DNA of 5,819 nucleotides, from contig ASHK01000249.1 in the NCBI GenBank assembly GCA_000695745.1, positions 1 to 5,819 on the forward strand, in the 5' to 3' direction. The stretch is from Vibrio madracius (lineage in GTDB: Bacteria > Pseudomonadota > Gammaproteobacteria > Enterobacterales > Vibrionaceae). The translations under genes and the position numbers were made by a program. The notes under the pieces were generated by a model. That model worked only from the letters and a program-made list of their open reading frames with translations, did no database searches and had not been told where the DNA came from. Position 1 is the stretch's first letter, and each line of letters begins with the position of its first letter. Shown here one piece after another: positions 1-5,806 of this stretch.

Positions 1-687
1 TGACCCAACTGCCCACAGTGTCGAATCACGGTCTGTCAGACCACGACCAGAGAAGTGCTGAGTTGGCGTGAGTGTGTAGGTAATGTCGTCAATAGTAGCA
101 GACTCCCACCAAGCTAATTCAGTGACCTTGTTCTTCGGGACGCCCCATTTGACTAAGTAATCACCCACTTTTAATGGCACTAGGAAGTGTTCGACTTTGT
201 CAGCAAGTGCTTTTACCGATGCTTTATCTAAATGATCGTAGTGATCATGGCTAATGACAACAACATCAATCATCGGCAAATCGTCAATAGAAATCGGTGT
301 TTCATGAAAACGTTTAGGGCCAGCCCATTGAACCGGAGACGCTCTATCACTGAAGACAGGATCTGCCATGACTAATTGCCCATCCAATTTCATGATTACG
401 CTAGAGTGACCTAAACGGTAAACCACATCATGCTGCTCATTAGTTAATTGTTCCGCAGTAATGGTATGCACAGGTAAGTCGAATGTCGGGGTAGGAGTGA
501 CACGTTCAGTGGTGAAGTAAGATTTCATAATTTTTACGATGTCACTAAAGCTTGATTGGTACGCCAGTTCGGTATTGACGTATTTCTCAGGGTAACGCTC
601 AGGATCTTTTTCTGTGTTGCTGCAAGCTGTGATGGCAGTAGTACTCATGGCTAGAACTCCTATTGAGGCGATTAGTGACTTTCTCAT
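1..687 (-). CDS. MBL-fold lipoprotein, RomA/NAPE-PLD-like metal hydrolase (3' end off window)
   Basis: The leftward frame is open for 229 codons from the ATG at 687 to the window edge, so the C-terminus is missing; the family is usually about 330-370 residues. The N-terminus is a lipoprotein signal: positive residues, a short hydrophobic stretch, then lipobox I-T-A-C with Cys22 as the predicted lipidated residue. The metallo-beta-lactamase signature HxHxDH is intact (His147, His149, Asp151, His152), and a later metal-ligand candidate is His211 in TQHFSGR. Upstream, a DPVFSDRASP stretch and an AGPKRF stretch are typical of the RomA / N-acyl-phosphatidylethanolamine phospholipase D-like branch. 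I infer a membrane-anchored, zinc-dependent hydrolase facing the periplasm; the substrate is unknown. An AGGAA ribosome site (693-697) precedes the start. The gene is divergent from the TetR gene and shares its operator region, so it is the likely regulated target. Confidence 0.85.
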   Translation of the reverse strand, partial: MRKSLIASIGVLAMSTTAITACSNTEKDPERYPEKYVNTELAYQSSFSDIVKIMKSYFTTERVTPTPTFDLPVHTITAEQLTNEQHDVVYRLGHSSVIMKLDGQLVMADPVFSDRASPVQWAGPKRFHETPISIDDLPMIDVVVISHDHYDHLDKASVKALADKVEHFLVPLKVGDYLVKWGVPKNKVTELAWWESATIDDITYTLTPTQHFSGRGLTDRDSTLWAVGS

Positions 688-744
688 GATGATTCCTATC
701 GCTATTAAAATATTGGTTATTTAACGATGTATGATCTTAATTAT

Positions 745-767
745 GTAAACTAACCAGTGTAGTTTAC
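745..767. promoter_or_regulatory. Perfect inverted repeat, probable TetR operator 1
   Basis: The arms GTAAACTA (745-752) and TAGTTTAC (760-767) are exact reverse complements around a 7-base spacer. The repeat lies in the gap between the divergent MBL-fold gene and the TetR gene, where TetR-family regulators usually bind. It is nearer the lipoprotein gene. Its right arm is shared with the second repeat at 759-792. The role is inferred from position and symmetry. Confidence 0.65.
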
Positions 768-792
768 TTTTAAAATGGGAAAAGTAAACTAC
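759..792. promoter_or_regulatory. Perfect 13-base inverted repeat, probable TetR operator 2
   Basis: The arms GTAGTTTACTTTT (759-771) and AAAAGTAAACTAC (780-792) are exact reverse complements around an 8-base spacer. This is the strongest palindrome in the window and sits 46 bases before the TetR start codon. The left arm overlaps the right arm of the repeat at 745-767, so the two sites cannot be occupied fully independently. A -10-like TAAAAT (799-804) follows toward the TetR gene without a convincing -35, so I do not assign exact promoters. I infer autoregulation plus control of the divergent gene. Confidence 0.7.
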
Positions 793-838
793 TTAGTGTA
801 AAATGCGCTAAGAAAAAAATGAGTCGTCAGGTAGCCTT

Positions 839-1451
839 ATGACAGAAAAGAAAAAAACAAGAAGCGAGATTAAGCGCGAAGCGATTGTTGAAGCGGCTAA
901 ACATGCTTTCCATGAATTTGGTGTGCACAATACCAGTATGGATAAGCTAGCCGCGATGGCAGGCGTCTCAAAGCGAACGGTGTACAATCACTTCGAATCT
1001 AAAGAAGTGTTGGTGATGAGTTTACTGTCCGATTTGTGGCGACAGTCTATGATGGATGTTGACTTGAGTCCGTTAGCGTCGATGGAGTTAAAGCAGCAAC
1101 TGGTGTATTTGTTGTCGCATGAGATAAGCATTTTGAATAACCCTGCTTATATCGATTTATCGAAAGTGGCATTCGGGCATTATTTCTATCGACCGGAGGA
1201 AGCTAAAAGCTCAGGCGGAAAAAATGTCGAAACAGGAAACCGCGCTATATCGATGGTTAGAGCAGCAGCATGACCAAAAGCAGCTCAATATTGCTGATAT
1301 CCATGTGGCAAGCGTCCAACTGCATAGCTTAATTAAGGGCAGCTGTTTCTGGCCACAATTAATGGGTTTGAGCGACACTCTAAAGGATGAAGAAGCTCAC
1401 CAGCTTGCGTTATCTAGCGCCGAAATGTTTCTCGCTCGTTACCAAGAATAA
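839..1451 (+). pseudogene. TetR/AcrR-family regulator split by a one-base frameshift
   Basis: The first frame (839-1273, 144 residues) starts at an ATG with AGG at 829-831. It carries a clear TetR N-terminal helix-turn-helix at about residues 11-52, ending in the typical VSKRTVYNHFESKE stretch. After about Glu121 it drifts into low-quality sequence and stops. The matching C-terminal domain continues in the +1 frame, where sense resumes at the CTA codon at 1203 and runs through MSKQETALYRWLEQQ to the TAA at 1449-1451. Removing one base in 1197-1202 gives one 203-residue protein, the normal TetR length. The C-terminal part recalls AefR-like TetR proteins. As read, the N-terminal piece could bind DNA but lacks most of the ligand/dimerisation domain. 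The cause may be a real mutation, a sequencing error or, less likely, programmed frameshifting. The last 38 bases overlap the convergent arginase-fold gene. Confidence 0.85.
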
Positions 1452-2316
1452 CAGTGACTTGGTTAGGAAAAAAACAATCCCGTTTCCTGAACAAGAAGTT
1501 GGGTAGCTTAGAATAAATGTGTTGTTCTTTCGAGCCAACCAGTTGTACTAAAAGCACTTTATCTGATGCCAAACACTGACGCAGGACACGCAATACCATA
1601 GCTACGTCAAGTTTGTGTTTCTCTAAATTTGAGTTGTGTCTAGAGATAGAAGGCAAATCAATAGTGACAACCAGTTTATCGCAATGACTGATAAATCGTG
1701 CAAGCTGCTCTTTTATCATCGCTCGGTTGCGATAGATCACTTCGTTAGATAATAACCAATCACAGCCCATATCTTCCGCATACTCTAGTTGTTTTTTGTT
1801 GCAGCGATGATTGTCGATGCCGATGTGAAAGGCTCGGCATTCATTGTAGCGATTGAGGGCAAAATGCAACATAGAGCCAACCGTGATGTCTAAACATTGG
1901 TCGAGCAATAACTCAGAGTTGATATTCACAATCCCAATCTCATCTTTGTCGACGAGAAGATTAGGAATGATGTCGAGTAGGGTTTCATGGCAATTCGTGA
2001 TGACCATAGGCATGGCACCAACAGAAAGTTGCTGATTCAGATGACCAGTAAAGTCACGTTTGGCAACTGGGCTTTCGAAATACGGTCTCTCAGAGCAATA
2101 AGAACCTAAGATTGGATAGTGGCCAATATTTCTCATTGAATGAGAGTTCTGTTGAGCACTTAACCAATCATAGGCTGTTTCAAGAAGGGAATCCGCGTCT
2201 TCAAACTGGGCGTTGTTCATAGGCTTTATAGCTTCCGATACCGTAAATACAGACAGGTGGCTCTCTAAAGCAGGATGATAACGACGTTTCCAGATCTGTT
2301 TGAAGACGTTGAGCAT
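1414..2316 (-). CDS. Degenerate arginase/formimidoylglutamase-fold protein, possibly non-catalytic
   Basis: The protein has 300 residues, close to ureohydrolase length. The motif order fits the arginase family and most resembles formimidoylglutamase (HutG). NCHE at 108-111 sits where HutG has GGHE, the IVNINSELLL stretch (129-138) where the family has a DAHxD motif, HIGIDNH (164-170) where it has its GxxR/SxxSN region, and VTIDLP (217-222) where it has TIDLD. Of the six usual manganese ligands only His110 and Asp220 remain; the others read Asn133, Glu135, Leu137 and Pro222. I therefore infer lost or altered metal chemistry, perhaps a binding or regulatory role. There is no signal peptide, so it is probably cytoplasmic. 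The start lies 6 bases after the IclR stop and its AAAGG ribosome site is inside the last IclR codons, which suggests translational coupling. The assignment is from motif memory, not a search. Confidence 0.75.
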   Translation of the reverse strand: MLNVFKQIWKRRYHPALESHLSVFTVSEAIKPMNNAQFEDADSLLETAYDWLSAQQNSHSMRNIGHYPILGSYCSERPYFESPVAKRDFTGHLNQQLSVGAMPMVITNCHETLLDIIPNLLVDKDEIGIVNINSELLLDQCLDITVGSMLHFALNRYNECRAFHIGIDNHRCNKKQLEYAEDMGCDWLLSNEVIYRNRAMIKEQLARFISHCDKLVVTIDLPSISRHNSNLEKHKLDVAMVLRVLRQCLASDKVLLVQLVGSKEQHIYSKLPNFLFRKRDCFFPNQVTVILGNERETFRR

Positions 2317-2322
2317 GATGAA

Positions 2323-3057
2323 TTACCTTTCTGGCGGCAGCGCCCTTGCTGCTTGCAATACATGTAGAATGAACCTGTCCTTGTTGGCTTCTACACGATA
2401 GGCAGGAGCCATAATGGAAACAGCACCAATTAACTTTGAGCCTTTCATTACCGGCGCACTGATACCTGTGACGCCTGGGTCGAACTCAGAAGTACTGATA
2501 GCAAAACCCTGACGGCGAATTTGCTCCAACTCTTTGTTCCAATCAGCGACATGGTCATGTTCACCAAAATGACGCAATATTTTTTCGCAACGAGACTCGG
2601 GTAAATAAGCCAGCATGACTTTTGAAGAAGCACCACGCAGTAAAGGTTGACTCTGACCTCTTACATAACTGCATCGCAGTGCTTGCGCACTTTCTTGTAG
2701 GCTGACGCAAAGGGCTCGGTAGCCAACAGGCACCATATAGGCCGACATTTCGCCAGTTTGTTTTTGCAAACGAAACAGTATGCTCTCAATCGCCTCAAGG
2801 TTATGAGTACTTGATTGATAGCTATGCATGAGCATCAGAGCAGCAGGTCCAACAATCAATGTTTTATCATGTGGACTCTCTTCTATAAGGTTCCACTCTT
2901 TGAGTAGCTTTATATGACGATAAAGGCTACTAAGTGGAACGCCCAATTGGATGCTTAAATCTTTCGCTGAAACAGGTGAATCGGACACGGCAACTTGCAT
3001 TAAAAGTTGCAGTGGCTTTTCGTTAACCTGAGTTGTGGGTTGCTGTGTATTTCCCAT
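2323..3057 (-). CDS. IclR-family transcriptional regulator
   Basis: The protein has 244 residues from the ATG at 3057. A winged helix-turn-helix occupies about residues 12-65, with VSAKDLSIQLGVP then SSLYRHIKLLKEW as the recognition region. The IclR effector-binding domain follows at about 80-240, shown by LRGASSKVMLAYLP (140-153) and the family hallmark GFAISTSEFDPGVTGISAPV (184-203). Such proteins bind a small carboxylate-type ligand and act as dimers or tetramers on nearby promoters. A TTG at 3078 in the same frame would add seven residues. I prefer the ATG because neither start has a good ribosome site and the best promoter candidate would leave only a few leader bases before the TTG. The gene is first in a two-gene unit with the arginase-fold protein, so it probably regulates that gene and itself. 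The ligand cannot be told. Confidence 0.9.
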   Translation of the reverse strand: MGNTQQPTTQVNEKPLQLLMQVAVSDSPVSAKDLSIQLGVPLSSLYRHIKLLKEWNLIEESPHDKTLIVGPAALMLMHSYQSSTHNLEAIESILFRLQKQTGEMSAYMVPVGYRALCVSLQESAQALRCSYVRGQSQPLLRGASSKVMLAYLPESRCEKILRHFGEHDHVADWNKELEQIRRQGFAISTSEFDPGVTGISAPVMKGSKLIGAVSIMAPAYRVEANKDRFILHVLQAARALPPER

Positions 3058-3092
3058 ATCTGTGTTATCTATTATCAAAACTAATTAAGCAA

Positions 3093-3121
3093 TTTATATT
3101 CCTACTGAATAAGAAAGGAAA
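3093..3121 (-). promoter_or_regulatory. Candidate promoter of the IclR/arginase-fold unit
   Basis: On the minus strand TTTCCT (3121-3116) and TATAAA (3098-3093) are spaced by 17 bases. The -10 match is good and the -35 match is weak. Transcription would begin around 3086, giving a leader of about 30 bases to the preferred ATG at 3057. Confidence 0.3.
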
Positions 3122-3265
3122 TAAAAATCTTATCGCTCTTTCTCATTCTGTGATAAAAGTGCTTTCGGATAATTTGCAGGAATTTGCTCAACATCAAGTT
3201 TGCTATCAATGGTGTGAATTAGCATAGATTTTATACATAACTGACTCTTAAGGAAGACAACGAAT

Positions 3266-3451
3266 ATGGAAATGGTGTGCGGTACTTGTCGGCAGTTTTC
3301 TCGAGCGAAATCTCAGCAAAAAAACCTTTGTAATGCATGGGGAAACCCAACAACCATGACGCGCGTCGCGTGTGAGTTTTTGGATGCCCAAATCGATGCC
3401 TGTATTCCAATATCCAAAGGAAGCAAACAAAGAGAAAGAGGAAAAACGTGA
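3266..3451 (+). CDS. Small cysteine-rich protein, possible zinc-binding, unknown function
   Basis: This is a 61-residue frame with a strong Shine-Dalgarno (AAGGA, 3250-3254) 11 bases before the ATG; a -10-like TATACA (3232-3237) lies further upstream. Five cysteines occur at 5, 8, 22, 36 and 46: CGTC near the start, CNAWGNPTT in the middle and VACEF later. The CxxC-x13-C-x13-C spacing is regular and looks like a single zinc knuckle. The C-terminus is basic (KGSKQRERGKT). There is no signal peptide or membrane segment, so it is probably cytoplasmic. I do not recognise a named family, though the pattern resembles short CxxCxxF proteins annotated as hypothetical in many bacteria. It stands alone on this strand, with the leftward IclR gene behind it and the leftward barrel gene ahead. 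The ribosome site and ordered cysteines argue for a real gene; its antisense frames lack such features. Confidence 0.65.
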   Translation: MEMVCGTCRQFSRAKSQQKNLCNAWGNPTTMTRVACEFLDAQIDACIPISKGSKQRERGKT

Positions 3452-3693
3452 CTAAAGTGGCTGATTAGGTGTAACCAGATAGGCGAAGTTAACGTCAAGA
3501 TTCAGCGTTGGTTCGTACCGGAAGTCGCGCTGCATAGTCAGTGAGGGTGTTTCTCACTTGATAATAATAACGGCTTTGTTTCTAGGGTTTTGCTAGTGAA
3601 TTGGAACGCAACTCACTTTATCGTCGATTTTTGCTCTTTGTTTTAGCTAAATCGAGTGGTTGGAAACAGGTTAAGGTTGTTTTCTCGATAATA
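3452..3693. other. Gene-free stretch with several weak hairpins
   Basis: I find no convincing coding frame here. Three possible hairpins occur: AGTGAG/CTCACT (3540-3545 and 3553-3558); AGTGAATTG/CAACTCACT with one mismatch (3595-3603 and 3609-3617); and TCGATTT/AAATCGA (3624-3630 and 3649-3655). None is followed by a clear T-run on the plus strand. The stretch could be the 3' untranslated region of the small cysteine-rich gene or hold an unannotated small RNA. The evidence is weak for either. Confidence 0.4.
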
Positions 3694-3723
3694 AAAAGCC
3701 ACTTCATAGGGGAAGTGGCTTTT
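3694..3723 (-). terminator. Rho-independent terminator of the outer-membrane barrel gene
   Basis: A perfect 12-base stem, AAAAGCCACTTC (3694-3705) with GAAGTGGCTTTT (3712-3723), closes a 6-base loop. Read leftward it ends in TTTTTATTAT, a good tail, 38 bases after the stop codon of the barrel gene. Read rightward the tail is only four T before AGGG, so it may also act weakly on transcripts from the small cysteine-rich gene. Confidence 0.85.
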
Positions 3724-3760
3724 AGGGTCGTTAAGCTCTAACTGACGTGTTTAGAGTCAC

Positions 3761-4330
3761 TTAGAATTTGTATGATGCACCTAGGTACAGAGAGCCAACG
3801 TTTAGAGTTTCGTTGTGCTGACCTTGAGCACTTTCAATCTTGAATGCGTCAGCTTCATACGCTAAGCGGATACCTAGACCTTCAACTTGCGCAGGCATAT
3901 ACTCAACACCGATACCGTAACGGAAAGCGGTACCAGAATCGCTGTTAAATAGTTTGGCACCAGACTCGTTAAGGTCTAGGTAAGATAGACCAAGAGTAGC
4001 AAATGGGCGGAAGCCACTATCGAACGTGTAACCAAGGTTTGCAGTAAGTGCTAGTGCACTTGGATCCCAAGAGTAACCTTGACCTTCTTCTGCTTTACCG
4101 TACTTAGTGTACGAACCCTCTAGAGACACGATGCGGTTAAAGGCGTAACCACCATAAGCTCTTAGTGAGTGACCCGCATCGATTGAACCATCGCTATTAC
4201 TGTCAAGACTTTTGATTTTACTTTTAGTTAGTCCGTAACCACCACCCACGTAAAAACCTGGGTCTGCTGCGCCTGCAAATGCGCTAGTTGCAAATAATGT
4301 CGTTAAAGCGAGTGCCACTGCTTTTTTCAT
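3761..4330 (-). CDS. OmpA-like outer-membrane beta-barrel protein
   Basis: The protein has 189 residues with a Sec signal peptide: MKK, a hydrophobic core, then SAFA with predicted cleavage after Ala19. The mature part starts near GFYVGGGYG, the usual first strand of the small OmpA/Ail-type barrel family, and alternates strands rich in Gly, Tyr and Phe. It ends with LYLGASYKF, whose terminal Phe is the barrel assembly signal. Length fits an eight-strand barrel without a peptidoglycan-binding domain. An early loop (residues 43-51) holds DSNSDGSID, which resembles a calcium-binding EF-hand or dockerin-type loop lacking the final Glu. The role is probably structural or adhesive in the outer membrane; the exact function is unknown. 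The ribosome site AGG (4338-4340) overlaps an 11-base palindrome (4339-4349). A TTTACA (4379-4374) could be a -35, but no good -10 follows. The gene is monocistronic and divergent from add. Confidence 0.9.
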   Translation of the reverse strand: MKKAVALALTTLFATSAFAGAADPGFYVGGGYGLTKSKIKSLDSNSDGSIDAGHSLRAYGGYAFNRIVSLEGSYTKYGKAEEGQGYSWDPSALALTANLGYTFDSGFRPFATLGLSYLDLNESGAKLFNSDSGTAFRYGIGVEYMPAQVEGLGIRLAYEADAFKIESAQGQHNETLNVGSLYLGASYKF

Positions 4331-4461
4331 TCTAATACCTATTGAATAGTCGATTAATTTGTTCGAGGCGTACTGTAAAGAGTTTCGAATCGAGCGTCTG
4401 TGCAGGAAATGTCATGAATTGTGTGTGAACTGTCGAGTTCTGTTTGGATGATTAATAAGCG

Positions 4462-4506
4462 GTTTGCTTGCCAGAGAAGCCGTTGGGTCCGTTTTTAGAA
4501 GCAAAC
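4462..4506. repeat. Inverted repeat GTTTGCTT / AAGCAAAC
   Basis: Exact 8-base arms at 4462-4469 and 4499-4506 flank a 29-base spacer. The right arm is part of the PurR-like box, so the left arm could be an auxiliary half-site about four helical turns away. Chance occurrence is possible. Confidence 0.35.
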
Positions 4507-4514
4507 GTTTAACT
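4499..4514. promoter_or_regulatory. PurR-like operator upstream of add
   Basis: AAGCAAACGTTTAACT contains the uninterrupted core GCAAACGTTT of the gamma-proteobacterial PurR box (consensus ACGCAAACGTTTGCGT) and matches it at 12 of 16 positions. It lies about 210 bases before the add start and upstream of the candidate -10. PurR represses purine genes when hypoxanthine or guanine is bound, and add is a purine salvage gene, so the context fits. Another LacI/GalR-family protein could use the same core. Confidence 0.5.
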
Positions 4515-4579
4515 AATAAATATTGATCTAAGTCACTAAAAAAAGGAACCTGAAAGTGGCTTTGTTTGGAATTAATCAG

Positions 4580-4585
4580 TATAAA
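4580..4585 (+). promoter_or_regulatory. Candidate -10 element of the add promoter
   Basis: TATAAA faces add about 140 bases before its start codon. The hexamer 17 bases upstream (TGGCTT) is a poor -35, so the promoter may depend on an activator or may lie elsewhere. Confidence 0.3.
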
Positions 4586-4725
4586 TGCTCCCCATTTTCT
4601 GGCGAACTTAGTGATGGTTCATGTATGTTTATGTAACAAGTGAATGAGCTTGTCACATTTCTGTACGTATCCAAACTAGGTAGATAGAAAAATGAGGCTT
4701 ATCAATTATTCCAACAGAGGTAACG

Positions 4726-5715
4726 ATGAACTATCAACAACTCCCAAAAATCGACCTTCATTGTCACTTAGATGGCAGCGTGCGACCTGAAACCATCATC
4801 GAATTGGCCTCTATTCAGGGTATTGATATTCCCTCTCAGGATATTGAGGTTATTCGTGATTTAATGATTGCTCCTGAGACGTGTCCTAACTTGCTTGAGT
4901 ACTTAAAACGTTTTGACTTACCGCTATCAGTCATGCAAACCAAAGAGGCATTGGAACGCATTGCCTTTGAAGTCTATGAAGATGCGGCGCTTGAAAATGT
5001 GAAATATATGGAAGTACGCTTTGGTCCGCTGTTGCACAGAGAAAAGGGACTAAGTGTTGAAGAGATTATTAGCTCGGTCGTGGCAGGTATGAAACGAGCA
5101 GAAGACGTGCATGGCATTAAAGGTAACATTATTTTGTCTTTGCTACGTCATATGCCAACGGACGAGATCAACGATGTCATTGATGTTGGCGCGACGTATC
5201 TAGGTAAAGGTGTCGCAGCTTTTGACCTTGCTGGCGGAGAAGAACTTGGATTTTGCGAGAAATTTATTCCGTTTGCGAAATACGCAAAAGAGCAAGGATT
5301 AAACGTGACGATTCATGCAGGTGAGCAAGGCGAAGGGCAAAACGTTTACGATGCCATCACCATGTTAGGAGCAGAGCGTGTCGGGCATGGCATTCATATC
5401 GCAACGCATCAACAGGCTTTTGACTTGGTGCACGACAAACAAGTCGCGCTAGAAACCTGCCCAAGCAGCAATGTTCAGACAAAAGCGGTCGAAAGTATGA
5501 CGGCGCACCCCATCGAGGATTTCCGTCAACGCGGAATACCCGTCACCATCAATACTGACAATCGCACCGTATCCAACACGACGATGACGAAAGAAGTCCA
5601 GTTGGTGATTGAGCAGTTTGGTTTGTCCGAAGAAGAATATATGCACATTTACCGTAACAGTGTGAATGCTGCTTTTACTGACGATGCGACGAAACAGCAA
5701 CTACTAGCCGTCTAA
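4726..5715 (+). CDS. add: Adenosine deaminase
   Basis: The 329-residue protein is close to the bacterial Add length of about 333. It deaminates adenosine and deoxyadenosine to inosine and deoxyinosine in the cytoplasm, feeding purine salvage. All zinc and catalytic motifs are present: HCHLDGS with zinc ligands His12 and His14; FDLAGGE (166-172) in the substrate pocket; IHAGEQGEG with zinc ligand His197 and proton donor Glu200; GHGIHIA with catalytic His221; LETCPSSN (242-249); and [10 protein letters not shown] with zinc ligand Asp278. The TDNRTVSNT form is typical of true bacterial adenosine deaminase, whereas adenine deaminase-like proteins usually read TDDP. The ATG has AGAGG at 4716-4720, five bases upstream, and the frame has no better earlier start. 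It appears monocistronic, with a PurR-like box upstream and a terminator after the stop. Confidence 0.96.
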   Translation: MNYQQLPKIDLHCHLDGSVRPETIIELASIQGIDIPSQDIEVIRDLMIAPETCPNLLEYLKRFDLPLSVMQTKEALERIAFEVYEDAALENVKYMEVRFGPLLHREKGLSVEEIISSVVAGMKRAEDVHGIKGNIILSLLRHMPTDEINDVIDVGATYLGKGVAAFDLAGGEELGFCEKFIPFAKYAKEQGLNVTIHAGEQGEGQNVYDAITMLGAERVGHGIHIATHQQAFDLVHDKQVALETCPSSNVQTKAVESMTAHPIEDFRQRGIPVTINTDNRTVSNTTMTKEVQLVIEQFGLSEEEYMHIYRNSVNAAFTDDATKQQLLAV

Positions 5716-5737
5716 TTGGTGTGATTCAAATACAAAA

Positions 5738-5760
5738 AGCCCGCTTTATTGAAGCGGGCT
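5738..5760 (-). terminator. Terminator for a convergent gene beyond the right edge
   Basis: The stem AGCCCGCTT (5738-5746) with AAGCGGGCT (5752-5760) closes a 5-base loop. Read leftward the hairpin is followed by TTTTTG, a functional-looking tail. Read rightward it is followed by CAGATTGC, with no T-run. It should therefore stop a leftward transcript from outside the window and prevent antisense reading into add. Confidence 0.75.
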
Positions 5761-5772
5761 CAGATTGCTGAC

Positions 5773-5806
5773 GAACCCCACTTTTTAAACGTGGGGTTCT
5801 CTTTTT
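5773..5806 (+). terminator. add: Rho-independent terminator of add
   Basis: The stem GAACCCCAC (5773-5781) with GTGGGGTTC (5791-5799) closes a 9-base AT-rich loop and is followed by TCTTTTT (5800-5806). It lies 57 bases after the add stop and has its T-run only on the rightward strand. Confidence 0.85.

Larger units (their letters stand above)
4331..4725. other. Intergenic control region between the barrel gene and add
   Basis: This 395-base stretch separates two divergent genes and must carry both promoters. It holds a PurR-like box (4499-4514), an inverted pair GTTTGCTT/AAGCAAAC (4462-4469 and 4499-4506), and a -10-like TATAAA (4580-4585) facing add. No convincing CRP site was found: TGTGA at 4424-4428 lacks a partner half. 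Short ATG frames before add, at 4614 (9 codons) and 4692 (overlapping the add start), have no strong support. I find no RNA gene. Confidence 0.6.

Noticed and set aside
1458..1495. Imperfect 13-base-pair hairpin between the TetR stop and the body of the arginase-fold gene
   Set aside because: It lies in coding sequence, has one mismatch and one wobble pair, and no T-run follows the stem on either strand, so it is not called a terminator.
1853..2035. 60-codon plus-strand open frame inside the arginase-fold gene
   Set aside because: It is antisense to a well-supported gene, has no ribosome site and no recognisable motif.
3248..3498. Two minus-strand open frames of about 60 codons over the small cysteine-rich gene
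   Set aside because: They lack ribosome sites and ordered motifs, while the plus-strand frame has both.
3480..3530. Possible integron attC-like sequence (GTTAAC, AGCGTTGG)
   Set aside because: There is no paired long palindrome or conserved attC end boxes, and the surrounding genes are not cassette-like.
4614..4643. Nine-codon ATG frame in the add leader, as a possible leader peptide
   Set aside because: No ribosome site, no regulatory codon run and no attenuator-like hairpins were found; such short frames are expected by chance.
4636..4657. Possible CRP site around GTGA...TCACA before add
   Set aside because: The half-sites are 9 bases apart instead of the required 6, so the symmetry does not fit CRP.
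5449..5700. 83-codon minus-strand open frame inside add
   Set aside because: It is a shadow of the adenosine deaminase coding sequence, with no family-like features.
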